Positions 1-9,325 of a stretch of DNA of 64,000 nucleotides are shown in pieces. The DNA lies in NCBI GenBank assembly GCA_009838075.1, contig VXSG01000046.1:61348-125347 (forward strand). Direction: 5' to 3'. Origin of the DNA: Boseongicola sp. SB0665_bin_10. Lineage in GTDB: Bacteria; Pseudomonadota; Alphaproteobacteria; Rhodobacterales; Rhodobacteraceae. The position numbers were made by a program, and so were the translations under genes. The notes beneath the pieces were generated by a model that ran no database searches, was not told the origin of the DNA, and saw only the letters and a list, made by a program, of their open reading frames with translations. The stretch's first letter is position 1, and the number at the start of each line of letters is the position of its first letter.

Positions 1-143
1 TCGACTACGAAAATTCGCTGCTCGAATCAGGATTCAAGTTCAGGAATCCAAATGTTGAAGACGCCTGCGGCTGTGGCGAATCCATCAAGTTCAAGGACAT
101 CGACCAGCTGTCGACCGAACGGGAAGCCGGGCCGAAAGAGTGA
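1..143 (+). CDS. Iron-sulfur cluster assembly accessory protein (HesB/IscA/SufA type), C-terminal end only
   Basis: The reading frame enters from the left edge in the frame beginning at base 3, and ends at TGA 141-143, giving about 46 residues. The C-terminal motif DACGCGESIKF is the conserved CGCG cysteine pair of A-type Fe-S carriers (IscA, SufA, ErpA), which bind and hand over an Fe-S cluster. The usual CGCGESF ends in Ile here. The start and N-terminal half lie outside the window, so which A-type paralogue this is cannot be decided. tpiA follows 37 bp downstream on the same strand. Confidence 0.85.
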   Translation, partial: DYENSLLESGFKFRNPNVEDACGCGESIKFKDIDQLSTEREAGPKE

Positions 144-180
144 GTCTTCGGCTCATGGTCATCAAGAAGATCGGCGTTGA

Positions 181-927
181 ATGATGCGCAGGCTGGCGGC
201 GGGCAACTGGAAAATGAATGGAACGGCGGAGAGCCTGGACGAAGCCCGGGCCCTCGCCTCCGAATTTCCGTCTCCGGACTGCGACATCCTGATCTGCCCG
301 CCCGCGACGTTGTTGTCGCGTATGGCGGAAACTGCGGCAGGGAGCGCAATCGCAATTGGTGGCCAGGATTGCCACGCGAACCCGTCGGGCGCGCATACCG
401 GTGACATCTCCGCCGAAATGATCGCCGATGCCGGCGGCACCTACGTCATTGTCGGCCATTCCGAACGGCGTGCCGACCATGGTGAATCCAATGCCGGGAT
501 CCGCGCCAAGGCAATGGCCGTCTGGTCTGCCGGACTTGCCGCGATCATCTGCGTCGGGGAAACCCTGCAGGAACGCGAGGACGGCCGAACGCTGGAGGTC
601 GTGCGTGGCCAGCTCGGCGGCTCGGTCCCCGATGGCTCAAGCGGCAAGAACACGGTCATTGCCTATGAGCCGGTATGGGCGATCGGAACAGGCAAGGTGC
701 CCACGCTTCCGGAGATCGCGGAAGTGCACGAGGACATTCGCGGGGAATTGACCGCCCGTTTCGGAGCTGATGCACAGGAATTCCGCCTGCTCTATGGGGG
801 CTCGGTGAAGCCGTCGAACGCGCATGAGATTTTCGGAGTCCCGAACGTGGATGGCGCTCTTGTGGGCGGTGCGTCACTGAATGCGGATGACTTCGGCCAG
901 ATCGTCGCAGGGTTGGAGCGAGCGTGA
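181..927 (+). CDS. tpiA: Triosephosphate isomerase
   Basis: Interconverts dihydroxyacetone phosphate and glyceraldehyde 3-phosphate in central carbon metabolism; cytoplasmic. The 248-residue protein has normal family length. All the signature elements are present: GNWKMN near residue 8 with the active-site Asn and Lys, the electrophile His in VGHSERR (about 93), the catalytic Glu in [11 protein letters not shown] (about 163) followed by the flexible lid loop, and the phosphate-binding YGGSV and GALVGGASL segments. Two ATGs stand in tandem at 181 and 184 and the upstream ribosome site is weak, so either may be the true start. The next gene is convergent. Confidence 0.97.
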   Translation: MMRRLAAGNWKMNGTAESLDEARALASEFPSPDCDILICPPATLLSRMAETAAGSAIAIGGQDCHANPSGAHTGDISAEMIADAGGTYVIVGHSERRADHGESNAGIRAKAMAVWSAGLAAIICVGETLQEREDGRTLEVVRGQLGGSVPDGSSGKNTVIAYEPVWAIGTGKVPTLPEIAEVHEDIRGELTARFGADAQEFRLLYGGSVKPSNAHEIFGVPNVDGALVGGASLNADDFGQIVAGLERA

Positions 928-988
928 CGTCCTTTCTGGCGAGGGCCTGAAATCCCGCACCGAAAGACGTGAAATGCCCGTGTGGCCG

Positions 989-1591
989 CTACGCCTCGCG
1001 TGTTCCCAGATGCGCCGCCAGATGATCCAGCCGGTCCTGGCCCCAGAAACGCCTGTCGTCATCGGTTATGAAGAATGGTGCTCCAAAGACGCCGGCATTC
1101 ACCGCGTCCTCAAGGTTCGCTTCGTATGCCTCCGCACCCGAGAGCAGTCCGCTGTCGGCAAGCCCGGGATCGAATCCGGCGGATTCAAGGCAGGACCTGA
1201 TCACGGAATCTTCCGCGATGTCCTTCTCCTCCGCCCAGCAGGCACGCGCAATTGCTGCAACCAATGCCGCCAAGTCGCCACTGCCGTCCTTCTGCGCCGC
1301 GATGACCGCGTAGGATGCCGGTGCAGGATTGGTCGGCCAGTGAGCGGGATGCAGGTTGATCGGCACGCCGGCGATCTTCGCGTTCCGCTCCATCTCGATC
1401 AAGCGGTACTCCTGGCGAGATACGTGTCGCTGCGCTGGCGGAACGCCGCCGGTGCGCGCGAACAGCGCCATCAGGTCCAGCGGCTTGTAGGTCATCGTGG
1501 CCCCGTGCTTCAAGGCTATCTCGCCGGGGCGCGTGCCGGCCAGGTAGCAGTTGGGCGAGAACACCCCCAGATAGTAGTCGATATGCGCCAT
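989..1591 (-). CDS. DsbA-family 2-hydroxychromene-2-carboxylate isomerase-like protein
   Basis: Thioredoxin-fold protein of about 200 residues in the DsbA/GST-kappa family. The N-terminus IDYYLGVFSPNCYLAG matches the start of HCCA isomerases, where the CxxC pair is replaced and glutathione is used to isomerise aromatic ring-cleavage products. The mid-region contains VPINLHPAHWPTNPAPAS, and the end has the cis-Pro element VFGAPFFITDDDRRFWGQDRL, typical of this family. I start at the ATG at 1591 because homology begins there and a GGAG lies about 10 bases upstream. A longer frame reaches 1651 but adds an unrelated extension. The physiological substrate is unknown. Divergent from prs. Confidence 0.85.
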   Translation of the reverse strand: MAHIDYYLGVFSPNCYLAGTRPGEIALKHGATMTYKPLDLMALFARTGGVPPAQRHVSRQEYRLIEMERNAKIAGVPINLHPAHWPTNPAPASYAVIAAQKDGSGDLAALVAAIARACWAEEKDIAEDSVIRSCLESAGFDPGLADSGLLSGAEAYEANLEDAVNAGVFGAPFFITDDDRRFWGQDRLDHLAAHLGTREA

Positions 1592-1696
1592 TTTCGTCTC
1601 GCTCCCACAAGTCAGTTTGCCTGACCGTACGCCCGTGCTAAGCGGTGTCAACTTTTGATTCGGTCGCGCGCACAGGCTGAAGGGACGCCATTGCCA

Positions 1697-2713
1697 ATGC
1701 CCCAGATTGAAGGCCCAAAGATACTTGCCGGAAATTCAAACCCCTCCATGGCATCGGCTGTCTGCCGTCGGATGTCGATGCATTTCGGCACAAGCGTCGA
1801 TTTGGTCAAGTCGCGGGTCGAGCGCTTCAACGACGGCGAGATATTCGTGGAAGTGTTCGAGAACGTACGTGGCGAAGAGACATTCATACTGCAGTCAACG
1901 TCAAACCCGGCCAATGACAACCTGATGGAATTGCTGATCATGGCGGACGCCCTTCGGCGCTCGTCCGCCCAGCGCGTGACTGCTGTCGTTCCCTATTTCG
2001 GCTATGCGCGCCAGGACCGGCGAACAAGGTCTCGCGTTCCCATCTCGGCGAAGCTGGTCGCGAACATGATCGTGAGTGCAGGCATCGAGCGCGTCTTGAC
2101 CATGGATTTGCATGCGGCGCAGATTCAGGGCTTCTTCGACGTGCCGGTCGACAACCTGTACGCATCTCCGATATTCGCGCTCGACATCAAACATGCATTC
2201 AAGGAGAGGCTGGACCAGATTACCGTGGTATCGCCGGATGTTGGTGGCGTCGCGCGGGCACGCGAACTGGCCCAACGCATCGGAGCGCCGCTGTCAATCG
2301 TCGACAAGAGACGCGAAAGTCCGGGCGAAGTGGCGGAAATGACCGTGATCGGAGAAGTGAAGGATAGGGTCTGCATCGTCGTTGACGATATCGTCGACAC
2401 CGCGGGCACCTTGTGCAAGGGGGCCGAAACGCTGATCAACGAAGGGGCGACGGAAGTGCATGCCTACATCACGCACGGCGTCCTCTCGGGACCGGCAATC
2501 GAGCGTGTTTCCGGGTCGGTGATGAAGAGCCTCGCGGTTACGGACACGATCGAGCCCACGGAGGAAACGACGGGGGCGAAGAACATCCGCGTCATTCCAA
2601 CTGCGCCGGTGTTTGCTCAGGCAATCCAGAACATCTGGCAAGGCACCAGCGTATCGAGCCTATTCAGCGCCACGATGCTGGAGTCGATCTATGACGGAAC
2701 GTACTCAGGCTGA
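1697..2713 (+). CDS. prs: Ribose-phosphate pyrophosphokinase (PRPP synthetase)
   Basis: Makes 5-phosphoribosyl-1-pyrophosphate from ribose 5-phosphate and ATP, feeding purine, pyrimidine, His, Trp and NAD synthesis. At 338 residues it is slightly longer than the usual 310-320. Visible signatures are the substrate region LTMDLHAAQIQGFFDVPVDN, the flexible loop around VSPDVGGVARARELAQR, and the PRPP-binding loop VCIVVDDIVDTAGTL. The frame can be read back to a TTG at 1655, but ATG 1697 has an AAGGGA element upstream and fits the family N-terminus (IEGPKILAGNSNP). Confidence 0.96.
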   Translation: MPQIEGPKILAGNSNPSMASAVCRRMSMHFGTSVDLVKSRVERFNDGEIFVEVFENVRGEETFILQSTSNPANDNLMELLIMADALRRSSAQRVTAVVPYFGYARQDRRTRSRVPISAKLVANMIVSAGIERVLTMDLHAAQIQGFFDVPVDNLYASPIFALDIKHAFKERLDQITVVSPDVGGVARARELAQRIGAPLSIVDKRRESPGEVAEMTVIGEVKDRVCIVVDDIVDTAGTLCKGAETLINEGATEVHAYITHGVLSGPAIERVSGSVMKSLAVTDTIEPTEETTGAKNIRVIPTAPVFAQAIQNIWQGTSVSSLFSATMLESIYDGTYSG

Positions 2714-2982
2714 CCTGTTGCGTTCGGGCTGCGAGGCACTGTTTCCGTCAAGGGCTCGCGGAGATCCCTCCCCCCTGAAGATTCGTGATCGTGCCGCCGC
2801 ATGATCTCCCTTCCGCAACGCGTCAGTTCGAGAGATCCTGACCAGCGGCGCACACGAGACCGGCACTGTCCCTGGGTCGCCCAAGAGCGCATTCGTGATT
2901 GACATCCGTTGCCATGGGTCGGCACTCGATGCGGTGCCGGCAACCCTTGCAGGAGGGCAAGTGGCAGGATACGCCCCGACGC

Positions 2983-3918
2983 ATGCGCACAATTCGCGAC
3001 ACCACGTATGTGCAACCGCAGGACCGGGGAGCCACCGCCGCGATCGGCAATTTCGACGGCGTCCATGTCGGCCATCAGGCGGTTCTCGGCATTGCGGCAA
3101 GGGCCGCAGACGCGCCGCTTGGCGTCCTCACATTCGAGCCGCATCCCAGAGAGTATTTCGCGCCTGCCGCTCCGCCCTTTCGGCTCATGAACGCAGCCGC
3201 CAGGGCACACCGCCTGCAGAGCCTTGGCGTCGAGCTCCTGTACGAGATGTCGTTCAACGACCGCCTTGCCTCCCTGAGCCCGGAGGCCTTTTCGAAGGAT
3301 GTCATCCACGAAGGCCTTGGTCTCGTCCACGTCACGGTGGGGGCCGACTTCTGTTTCGGGAAGGGTCGGGCCGGAAGCGCGGAGACCCTGCAAGCACACG
3401 GCAAGGAAATGGGTTTCGGCGTCACGATTGCCCAACTGGTTGCCGAAAACGGAGATGAAGTCTCTTCGACCCGGATTCGGAAGGCCCTGAGTGACGGCAA
3501 GCCCGAAGACGCCGCCGCCATGCTTGGGCACTTGCACCGGATCGAGGGTGAAGTGCTTCGCGGAGACCAGCGGGGGCGCGAACTGGGCTACCCGACGGCA
3601 AACATCTCGTTGGACGGGCTGCATCCTCCCAGGTTCGGGGTCTACGCGGTAAGGGTCGAGGTCCTGGACGGCACCGCCGCGGGTAGCTACGAGGGCGTCG
3701 CCTCGCTGGGTGTCCGGCCGATGTTTGGCGGCAATGCGCCAAACCTTGAGGCGCATCTCTTTGACTTTTTCGGGGATCTCTACGGCATGAGCTTGAGCAT
3801 CGCTCTCGTGGCCTACTTGCGCCCTGAAATGAAATTCGAAAGCCTTGAAGCGCTTGTCGCTGCGATGGATGACGACAGCGCAAAGGCGCGCTCCGTGCTG
3901 GCCGGAGCCAATGGATGA
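2983..3918 (+). CDS. ribF: Bifunctional riboflavin kinase / FAD synthetase
   Basis: Phosphorylates riboflavin to FMN and adenylylates FMN to FAD. The 311-residue protein has the expected two domains. The N-terminal nucleotidyltransferase (about 1-165) carries GNFDGVHVGHQ (HxGH-type), FEPHPREYF, FCFGKGRAG and the SSTRIR element. The C-terminal flavokinase (about 180-305) has the GRELGYPTANI motif with the PTAN signature, then GVYAVRV and EAHLFDFFGDLYG. The ATG at 2983 is chosen over upstream in-frame codons because homology begins there. No FMN riboswitch is visible in the 269 bases ahead of it. Confidence 0.95.
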   Translation: MRTIRDTTYVQPQDRGATAAIGNFDGVHVGHQAVLGIAARAADAPLGVLTFEPHPREYFAPAAPPFRLMNAAARAHRLQSLGVELLYEMSFNDRLASLSPEAFSKDVIHEGLGLVHVTVGADFCFGKGRAGSAETLQAHGKEMGFGVTIAQLVAENGDEVSSTRIRKALSDGKPEDAAAMLGHLHRIEGEVLRGDQRGRELGYPTANISLDGLHPPRFGVYAVRVEVLDGTAAGSYEGVASLGVRPMFGGNAPNLEAHLFDFFGDLYGMSLSIALVAYLRPEMKFESLEALVAAMDDDSAKARSVLAGANG

Positions 3919-3952
3919 GCTGTCCCATGCCTGATTCCGTGCCGAAGCCGTC

Positions 3953-4426
3953 GTGAGCAAGCCGGATCCGATAGACCGCGACGGGCTGCGCGACCGCTTC
4001 TGGGAGCGCGTTCCTCTCGAAAGCCTTAACCGGAAGGAATGGGAAGCGCTCTGCGACGGCTGTGGCCGCTGCTGCCTGAACAAGCTCGAGGATGCGGACA
4101 CCGGCGAGATAGCCCATACGCGCATTGCATGCCGCCTTCTTGATGAAGAGGCTTGCAGGTGTTCCCAATACGACATCCGCAAGCAATTGGTTCCTGATTG
4201 CGTTGTCCTGACGCCTTCGAACATTTCGGAAGTCGCGCATTGGATGCCGGGCACATGCGCGTACAGGTTGATTTGGGAGGGCAGGCCGCTAAACGACTGG
4301 CATCCGCTGATTTCCGGCACGCCCGAGACCGTGCACGAGGCTGGCGTTTCGGTCCGAGGCTGGACCGTACCCGAGTGGGAGGTCGGAACAGAGGACTGGG
4401 AAGACCATATCATCGACGACGCGTAA
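3953..4426 (+). CDS. YcgN-family cysteine cluster protein (UPF0260)
   Basis: 157-residue cytoplasmic protein of the YcgN family, widespread in proteobacteria and without an assigned function. The conserved cysteines are all present: the CDGCGRCC cluster near residue 35, then [15 protein letters not shown] and VPDC. This CxxC/CC pattern suggests metal or Fe-S binding, which is inference. It ends with the family-typical acidic tail [10 protein letters not shown]. The start is the GTG at 3953, 34 bp after ribF; the two may be co-transcribed. Confidence 0.9.
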   Translation: MSKPDPIDRDGLRDRFWERVPLESLNRKEWEALCDGCGRCCLNKLEDADTGEIAHTRIACRLLDEEACRCSQYDIRKQLVPDCVVLTPSNISEVAHWMPGTCAYRLIWEGRPLNDWHPLISGTPETVHEAGVSVRGWTVPEWEVGTEDWEDHIIDDA

Positions 4427-4468
4427 CCGCCATGGATTCCGTGCCGTTGACCCGCTACAATTTGCGGC

Positions 4469-4957
4469 GTGCGGCTCACTGTCCCCCTTGCGGCGCTCGG
4501 CGTCCTCGCAGGCTGCGCCTCGCTTTCCGAATCGGACTGCCGACAAGGTGCCTGGCGGGACATCGGCCTCTCCGACGGTGCGAGCGGGCAGCGGTCGAGC
4601 TACATCGTGGAGCACTTCAAGGCTTGCAGCGAATTCGGCATCGTTCCGGATGCACAGGAATGGCATCGGGGACGCGAAGCCGGGCTGAATCAATACTGCA
4701 CCGCCGCAAATGCATACTACGTCGGCACGACCGGCAATCGCCTTTCGCCCGTCTGCCGCGCAGAAAACGTGAACGCCCTGCACGCCGCCAACCTGCGCGG
4801 ATTGCATTGGCACGAAATAGGACGAGAAATCGATCAGGCTAGGCAGGAGATTCGTGACATCAACGCGCTGCTGGCAGAGCTTTCGTCCGAAAGCGCCGAA
4901 CGTGCATCGCTGGTGTTGCGGCGAAGCTTCCTCCGTCTCGAGATCTTGAGTCTCTAG
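4469..4957 (+). CDS. DUF2799 lipoprotein
   Basis: 162-residue envelope protein. The first 16 residues form a short signal peptide ending in the lipobox LAGC, so it should be diacylated and probably carried to the outer membrane. The mature part has SESDCRQGAWRDIGLSDG and, further on, GLNQYCTAANAYYVGTTG, both characteristic of DUF2799. A predicted amphipathic or coiled helix fills the end (IDQARQEIRDINALLAELSSES begins it). The GTG at 4469 is used as start because it sits directly ahead of the signal peptide. Function unknown. Confidence 0.82.
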   Translation: MRLTVPLAALGVLAGCASLSESDCRQGAWRDIGLSDGASGQRSSYIVEHFKACSEFGIVPDAQEWHRGREAGLNQYCTAANAYYVGTTGNRLSPVCRAENVNALHAANLRGLHWHEIGREIDQARQEIRDINALLAELSSESAERASLVLRRSFLRLEILSL

Positions 4958-4997
4958 ACGCAGAGGACGCGCTTTGGCCATCACTATTGACGTTGCC

Positions 4998-5083
4998 TGG
5001 TGCGGGCGACCGGACTCGAACCGGCACGAGCCTAGGCTCCAGAGATTTTAAGTCTCATGCGTCTACCATTCCGCCACGCCCGC
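4998..5083 (-). tRNA. tRNA-Leu (anticodon TAA)
   Basis: The minus strand folds as a type II tRNA. The acceptor stem GCGGGCG (5083-5077) pairs with CGCCCGC, with discriminator A and an encoded CCA at 4998-5000. The anticodon loop is ACTTAAAAT with TAA. A long variable arm and the T-arm GGTTCGAGTCC are present. Length with CCA is 86 nt, normal for leucine tRNA. Confidence 0.95.
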
Positions 5084-5224
5084 TCGAACCGTGCTTAGGC
5101 GCGCCGCACGTCCGGAGCAAGACCCAAGGAAGGTCGCTGGACCCGATGTCGCCCGTGCGGAAGCGGCCCTGATTTCCGTTGCTGTCGTGACCGCGAGGAA
5201 GAATTCCAAGGGTCCGGAACAGGA

Positions 5225-5968
5225 TCAGAGCCTGTAGCCCGCCCAGATCAGCGAAAGACGCCGACGGAACTCGCTTTCCGAAAGCGTTCCTTTCGCGACC
5301 CTGTCGGGCTCGCCGGCCGCGCGACGCAGGATGGTTTTGGCACGCCAGGCGGCAAGGGAGGCGGCGCGACCGGCTTTGGGAAGGCGCAAGGACCGGAGTT
5401 CCGCCAATGCATCCCTTGCAAGCATCTGTATGGTGTCCGAACCACCGTCGGGCAGCGGCGCACCCATCCGCGTTGCCAGCCGCGGCACGGCAAGAAGAAA
5501 ATTGGCAAGGCCGCTTGCCATGCCAAGCGTGCGGAAGCAGGCCTCGTCTTCGCCGCCAAGGGCGCGCGCGGCAGCCCACATCAAGCCGCCGCCGGTCGAA
5601 TCGAGGTACTCTCGAAACTGCCCGACGTCCCTAGCGGGCTTTGGCTGAAGGTCGTGCCGCCGCGCCTGCACCAGCCGGTCAAGGATTCGCGCGCCTTCGC
5701 CATCCAGAACATCGCCCAGCGGCGCGATGACCTCATGCCTGCTCGCTGTCTTGCCGTTCGCGATGTCGTCAAGGGCGTCCCGGAGCCATTGAAGGCGCAT
5801 TTCGCTGATCAAGGGTTCGGATATCGCCCAGGTTGCACGGGAGACCTCAACATTGAAGGCGTATATCGGAAACAGCACGGCACGCGTTGCCACCGGTGCG
5901 GCCATGCAAGCGTCGAATCGATCAGGATCGCCCCTGGCAACGATGTCCGCGACCGACTGAAGGCTCAT
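5225..5968 (-). CDS. Squalene/phytoene synthase family protein
   Basis: 247-residue all-helical protein resembling the squalene/phytoene synthase fold and its NDUFAF6-like relatives (YAFNVEVSRATW near residue 37, MRLQWLRDAL near 58, DSTGGGLMWAAARALG near 123). The classical Asp-rich DxxxD motifs of true prenyl synthases are not clear, so it may be an assembly-factor-like homologue and not a carotenoid or hopanoid enzyme. No carotenoid genes are nearby. It lies between tRNA-Leu and cimA on the same strand as both; 73 bp separate it from cimA upstream. Confidence 0.75.
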   Translation of the reverse strand: MSLQSVADIVARGDPDRFDACMAAPVATRAVLFPIYAFNVEVSRATWAISEPLISEMRLQWLRDALDDIANGKTASRHEVIAPLGDVLDGEGARILDRLVQARRHDLQPKPARDVGQFREYLDSTGGGLMWAAARALGGEDEACFRTLGMASGLANFLLAVPRLATRMGAPLPDGGSDTIQMLARDALAELRSLRLPKAGRAASLAAWRAKTILRRAAGEPDRVAKGTLSESEFRRRLSLIWAGYRL

Positions 5969-6041
5969 TGCGGCCGCCCCAAGCGCAATGCGCAGATCTC
6001 ACGACGTTGAATCGCCCCGGACGGAAAGCACACTGCCTGCG

Positions 6042-7679
6042 TCACCCTGCAGCCTTGCCCATCTCACCTTCTTCGCGGACGAGTTTCCAGTTCACCGCGT
6101 CCAGCAACGCCCCGAACGAGGCATCAACGATGTTCGCGGACACGCCAACCGTTGACCAGAACCGCCCTGAATCATCCGCAAAGTCAATGATGACGCGGGT
6201 CACGGCTTCAGTGCCGCCTTGCGTGATCCGCACCTTGAAGTCGGTCAGGCGCACGTCCTGAATCCGAGACTGGAACGGTCCGAGGTCCGATTTGAGCGCC
6301 TGCCAAAGCGCGTTGACCGGCCCGTCATCATGCAGGTCTTGGGCGTGTTCGTTCTTGAAGTAGCTTGTCTGTTGCCCTTCTCCCGTTGAAATTGTGACAA
6401 CGGCCTCGGACTCGACGACGATCTCGCCGCGAGCGTTGCGCCGCCGCTCCGATATCACGCGGTACCGCTCAACTTCGAAGAACTCGGCCGAGAGGCCAAG
6501 CGAGGCGCGCGCAAGCAGTTCGAAACTTGCCTGAGCGCTGTCATAGGCATAGCCGAGCGCCTCCCTGCGCTTCACCTCTCCGAGAATGGAAACCAGGGCC
6601 GGGTCTCCCTTTTCGACGCTGATGCCCATTTCGGACAAGCGCTTGATGAGGTTCGACTGGCCGGCCTGGTTGGACATGGGAACCACGCGGGCATTGCCGA
6701 CCGATGCCGGGTCAACATGCTCGTAGGTCTTCGGGTCCTTCGCAATTGCCGAGGCGTGGAGCCCTGCCTTGTGGGCAAAGGCGGACGCACCGACATAGGG
6801 AGCAGACCGAAGCGGCACGCGGTTCAGGATATCGTCCAACACGCGGCTGGTGCGCGTCAGGCGCGCCAGGGCCTCCTTGCTGACACCGGTCTTGTACCGG
6901 CTTGCATACGGCTCCTTGAGCATCAGCGTCGGAATCAGCGTCGTGAGATTCGCGTTTCCGCAGCGCTCGCCGAGGCCATTGAGCGTGCCGTGAATCTGGC
7001 GCGCGCCCGCATCAACTGCCGCCAAGGTTCCCGCAACGGCATTGCCGGTGTCGTCGTGGGCATGGATGCCCAGGCTGTCGCCGGGAATTCCAGCACTGAT
7101 GACAGCCGACGTGATCTCCGAGACCTCGTGAGGCAACGTGCCCCCGTTCGTGTCGCAGAGGGCAATCCAACGGGCGCCTGCCTCGAAGGCTGACTGTACG
7201 CAGTCCAGCGCATAGCCGGGATTTGCCTTGTAGCCGTCGAAGAAGTGTTCAGCATCGAATATCGCCTCGCGGCCTTGGTGCACCAGATGCGCAATGCTTT
7301 CACGAATGCCGTTCAGGTTTTCGTCCAAGGAGATTCCGAGCGCCCTCTCGACATGGAAGTCATGGGTCTTGCCGACGAGACAGACAGCGGAAGTGCCCGC
7401 ATTCAGCACCGCTGCCAGCACGTCGCAGTTTTCTGCCGATCGCCCGGCCCGCTTTGTCATGCCGAACGCGGTAAAGGTCGCGCGGATCTGCGGACGCGCG
7501 TCAAAGAAGGCGTCGTCGGTGGGGTTCGCTCCGGGCCAACCTCCCTCGACATAGTCCAGGCCGAGCGCATCAAGCAAATGCGCAATCTCCGTCTTTTCCT
7601 CGGTCGAGAATTGGACGCCCTGGGTTTGCTGACCATCCCGGAGTGTCGTGTCGAACAGAAACAGCCGTTCCGCTTTCAT
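6042..7679 (-). CDS. cimA: (R)-citramalate synthase
   Basis: Condenses pyruvate with acetyl-CoA to citramalate, the first step of a threonine-independent route to 2-oxobutyrate and isoleucine. The 545-residue protein has the HMGL/IPMS catalytic barrel ([18 protein letters not shown] at the N-terminus, [12 protein letters not shown] in the middle) and a C-terminal LeuA-type allosteric domain. The DGQQTQGV form is typical of citramalate rather than isopropylmalate synthases. The start is the ATG at 7679, which overlaps the cysS stop as ATGA; the frame can be read further upstream but only inside cysS. The coupling to cysS matters because the leader ahead of the operon contains both Cys and Ile codons. 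Confidence 0.93.
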   Translation of the reverse strand: MKAERLFLFDTTLRDGQQTQGVQFSTEEKTEIAHLLDALGLDYVEGGWPGANPTDDAFFDARPQIRATFTAFGMTKRAGRSAENCDVLAAVLNAGTSAVCLVGKTHDFHVERALGISLDENLNGIRESIAHLVHQGREAIFDAEHFFDGYKANPGYALDCVQSAFEAGARWIALCDTNGGTLPHEVSEITSAVISAGIPGDSLGIHAHDDTGNAVAGTLAAVDAGARQIHGTLNGLGERCGNANLTTLIPTLMLKEPYASRYKTGVSKEALARLTRTSRVLDDILNRVPLRSAPYVGASAFAHKAGLHASAIAKDPKTYEHVDPASVGNARVVPMSNQAGQSNLIKRLSEMGISVEKGDPALVSILGEVKRREALGYAYDSAQASFELLARASLGLSAEFFEVERYRVISERRRNARGEIVVESEAVVTISTGEGQQTSYFKNEHAQDLHDDGPVNALWQALKSDLGPFQSRIQDVRLTDFKVRITQGGTEAVTRVIIDFADDSGRFWSTVGVSANIVDASFGALLDAVNWKLVREEGEMGKAAG

Positions 7680-9076
7680 TTCAGCGCCTCCAGTTTGTCG
7701 TGGTCGAATCCTGGCCCAATGTGCCAGTCGACGCCCTCCGACGTGTCCTTGATGACAATGCCGGCTTCGGCGAGGCTGTCGCGCAGGCTGTCCGCCCGCG
7801 CGAAATCCCGCGCCGCTCTCGCGGTCGCGCGCGCACCAAGCAGCGCGTTGACCAGATCGGTCACTTCCTCGGACGGCACCGCCTTTCGGGCCCAATTCGG
7901 CACGCGGTCCGTCATCAGCCCGAGAAGCTCCAATCCGGCGGCCAATGCCGCGACGTCCCCCTTGGCGGCAAATCGATGAAGCGACGCCAAGGCCTCGTGC
8001 GTGTTAAGGTCATCCGATAATGCGTTCACAAGAGGGGATATATCTGCATCGCGCCACGACCCGTCCACTGCAGTCTCGGCCATCGCGTACCATTTCCGAA
8101 GCGCCGCCTCGGCTTCACGTGCCTTGTCCTCTGTCCAATCCATGGGCCTTCGATAGTGCGTCGAAAGGAACACAAACCGGATCACTTCACCGGGCACCTT
8201 CCAGCCGCCTATCCAATTTCCGTCAAGGATGTCCCGCAGGGTGAAAAAGTTGCCCAGGGACTTTGCCATCTTCTTCCCCTCGACCTGGAGCATCTCGTTG
8301 TGCATCCAGAGTCTTGCGAATTGATGACCCATGCATCTCGATTGGGCGATCTCGTTCTCGTGGTGCGGAAAGACCAGGTCGTTGCCGCCGCCATGAATGT
8401 CGAAACGCTCTCCCAGAAGGCCCGCTGCCATGGCCGAGCATTCTATGTGCCATCCGGGCCTGCCGCGGCCCCAAGGGCTGTTCCACCCAGGGGTCTGTTC
8501 GTCCGAGGGCTTCCAAAGCACGAAGTCCATCGGATCTTCCTTGAAGGGCGCCACCTCGACACGAGCGCCGGCGATCATGTCGTCGACGGAACGCCCGGAC
8601 AGGTCTCCGTACCCGGGGCAGGACCGTACACGGAAAAGCACGTGGCCTTCGGCCTCGTATGCGTGGTTCCTTTCGATCAGGGCAACGATCATTTCGACCA
8701 TTTCTTCAATCCAGTCCGTTGCACGCGGCATGGCGTCCGGCACGAGTGCGCCAACGGCAGCCATGTCGTCGAGATACCATTTCGTGGTTTCTTCGGTGAG
8801 TTCGCGAATGGGGCGTTTCTCGGCCGCGGCGCGCGCGTTTATCTTGTCGTCAACATCGGTGAAATTCCGCACATAGGTCACCTGGTCAGCCCCGTACACA
8901 TGGCGGAGAAGTCGAAAGAGCACGTCGAAAACTATGACGGGTCGCGCATTGCCGATGTGAGCCCTGTCATAAACTGTCGGCCCGCAGACATACATCGTCG
9001 GATGCCCGTTCGTAACGAGGGGTTCCAACGGTCTCTTCGTCCGAGTCGCGGTGTCATGGAGCTGGATGTTCGTCAT
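7676..9076 (-). CDS. cysS: Cysteinyl-tRNA synthetase
   Basis: Charges tRNA-Cys. 466 residues, class I aminoacyl-tRNA synthetase. The HIGH-type motif is HIGNARP (about 41), zinc-site residues include CGPTVYD and [17 protein letters not shown], and the KMSKS loop is KKMAKSLGN (about 269). Asn at the first position of the usual HIGH variant is normal for this family. It is the first gene of a two-gene operon with cimA (4-bp overlap) and follows a short leader ORF at 9163-9201. Its own ribosome site (AAAGG) is weak, which would suit translational control from the leader. Confidence 0.96.
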   Translation of the reverse strand: MTNIQLHDTATRTKRPLEPLVTNGHPTMYVCGPTVYDRAHIGNARPVIVFDVLFRLLRHVYGADQVTYVRNFTDVDDKINARAAAEKRPIRELTEETTKWYLDDMAAVGALVPDAMPRATDWIEEMVEMIVALIERNHAYEAEGHVLFRVRSCPGYGDLSGRSVDDMIAGARVEVAPFKEDPMDFVLWKPSDEQTPGWNSPWGRGRPGWHIECSAMAAGLLGERFDIHGGGNDLVFPHHENEIAQSRCMGHQFARLWMHNEMLQVEGKKMAKSLGNFFTLRDILDGNWIGGWKVPGEVIRFVFLSTHYRRPMDWTEDKAREAEAALRKWYAMAETAVDGSWRDADISPLVNALSDDLNTHEALASLHRFAAKGDVAALAAGLELLGLMTDRVPNWARKAVPSEEVTDLVNALLGARATARAARDFARADSLRDSLAEAGIVIKDTSEGVDWHIGPGFDHDKLEALK

Positions 9077-9162
9077 GAGCCAACCTTTTGGGCAAACCTG
9101 TCCCTCGCGGGCTCCGACAAGGTCATTTCAAGGTGAAGAAGAACCGGCCCGCGTGAACGATG

Positions 9163-9201
9163 TCAGCGGATAATGCAGCAGATGATGCAGATGCGGTTCA
9201 T
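9163..9201 (-). CDS. Putative Cys/Ile leader peptide of the cysS-cimA operon
   Basis: A 12-codon ORF on the minus strand encodes MNRICIICCIIR and ends at TGA 9165-9163, 86 bp before the cysS start. Eight of its twelve codons are Ile (5) or Cys (3). The operon it precedes encodes cysteinyl-tRNA synthetase and the isoleucine-pathway citramalate synthase, so the codons match both downstream functions. Between the leader stop and cysS, a CGCGGGC segment can pair with GCCCGCG across a loop of about 40 nt, and CCTT segments could pair with the AAGG of the cysS ribosome site. No good ribosome site is seen ahead of the leader itself. Attenuation is inference from this arrangement. Confidence 0.6.
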   Translation of the reverse strand: MNRICIICCIIR

Positions 9202-9325
9202 GGCCCGGACAATAGCGGCGGTCCGTGAGGAGTGCAAAGGGTTTTCGCATCGATGCCAATCAATGGCCTGGATTTCTTGGCAACAATCGATTGACTTGCC
9301 GCACAAGTTGCCGCCCTTGTAGCGC

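Noticed and set aside
2714..2982. FMN riboswitch upstream of ribF
   Set aside because: The conserved core segments of the FMN element are not found; ribF with both kinase and synthetase activity is usually not riboswitch-controlled.
2689..4563. A 624-codon open frame on the minus strand
   Set aside because: It runs opposite ribF and the YcgN and lipoprotein genes, which have clear domain matches on the plus strand. Its own translation is Arg/Ser-rich and without domains.
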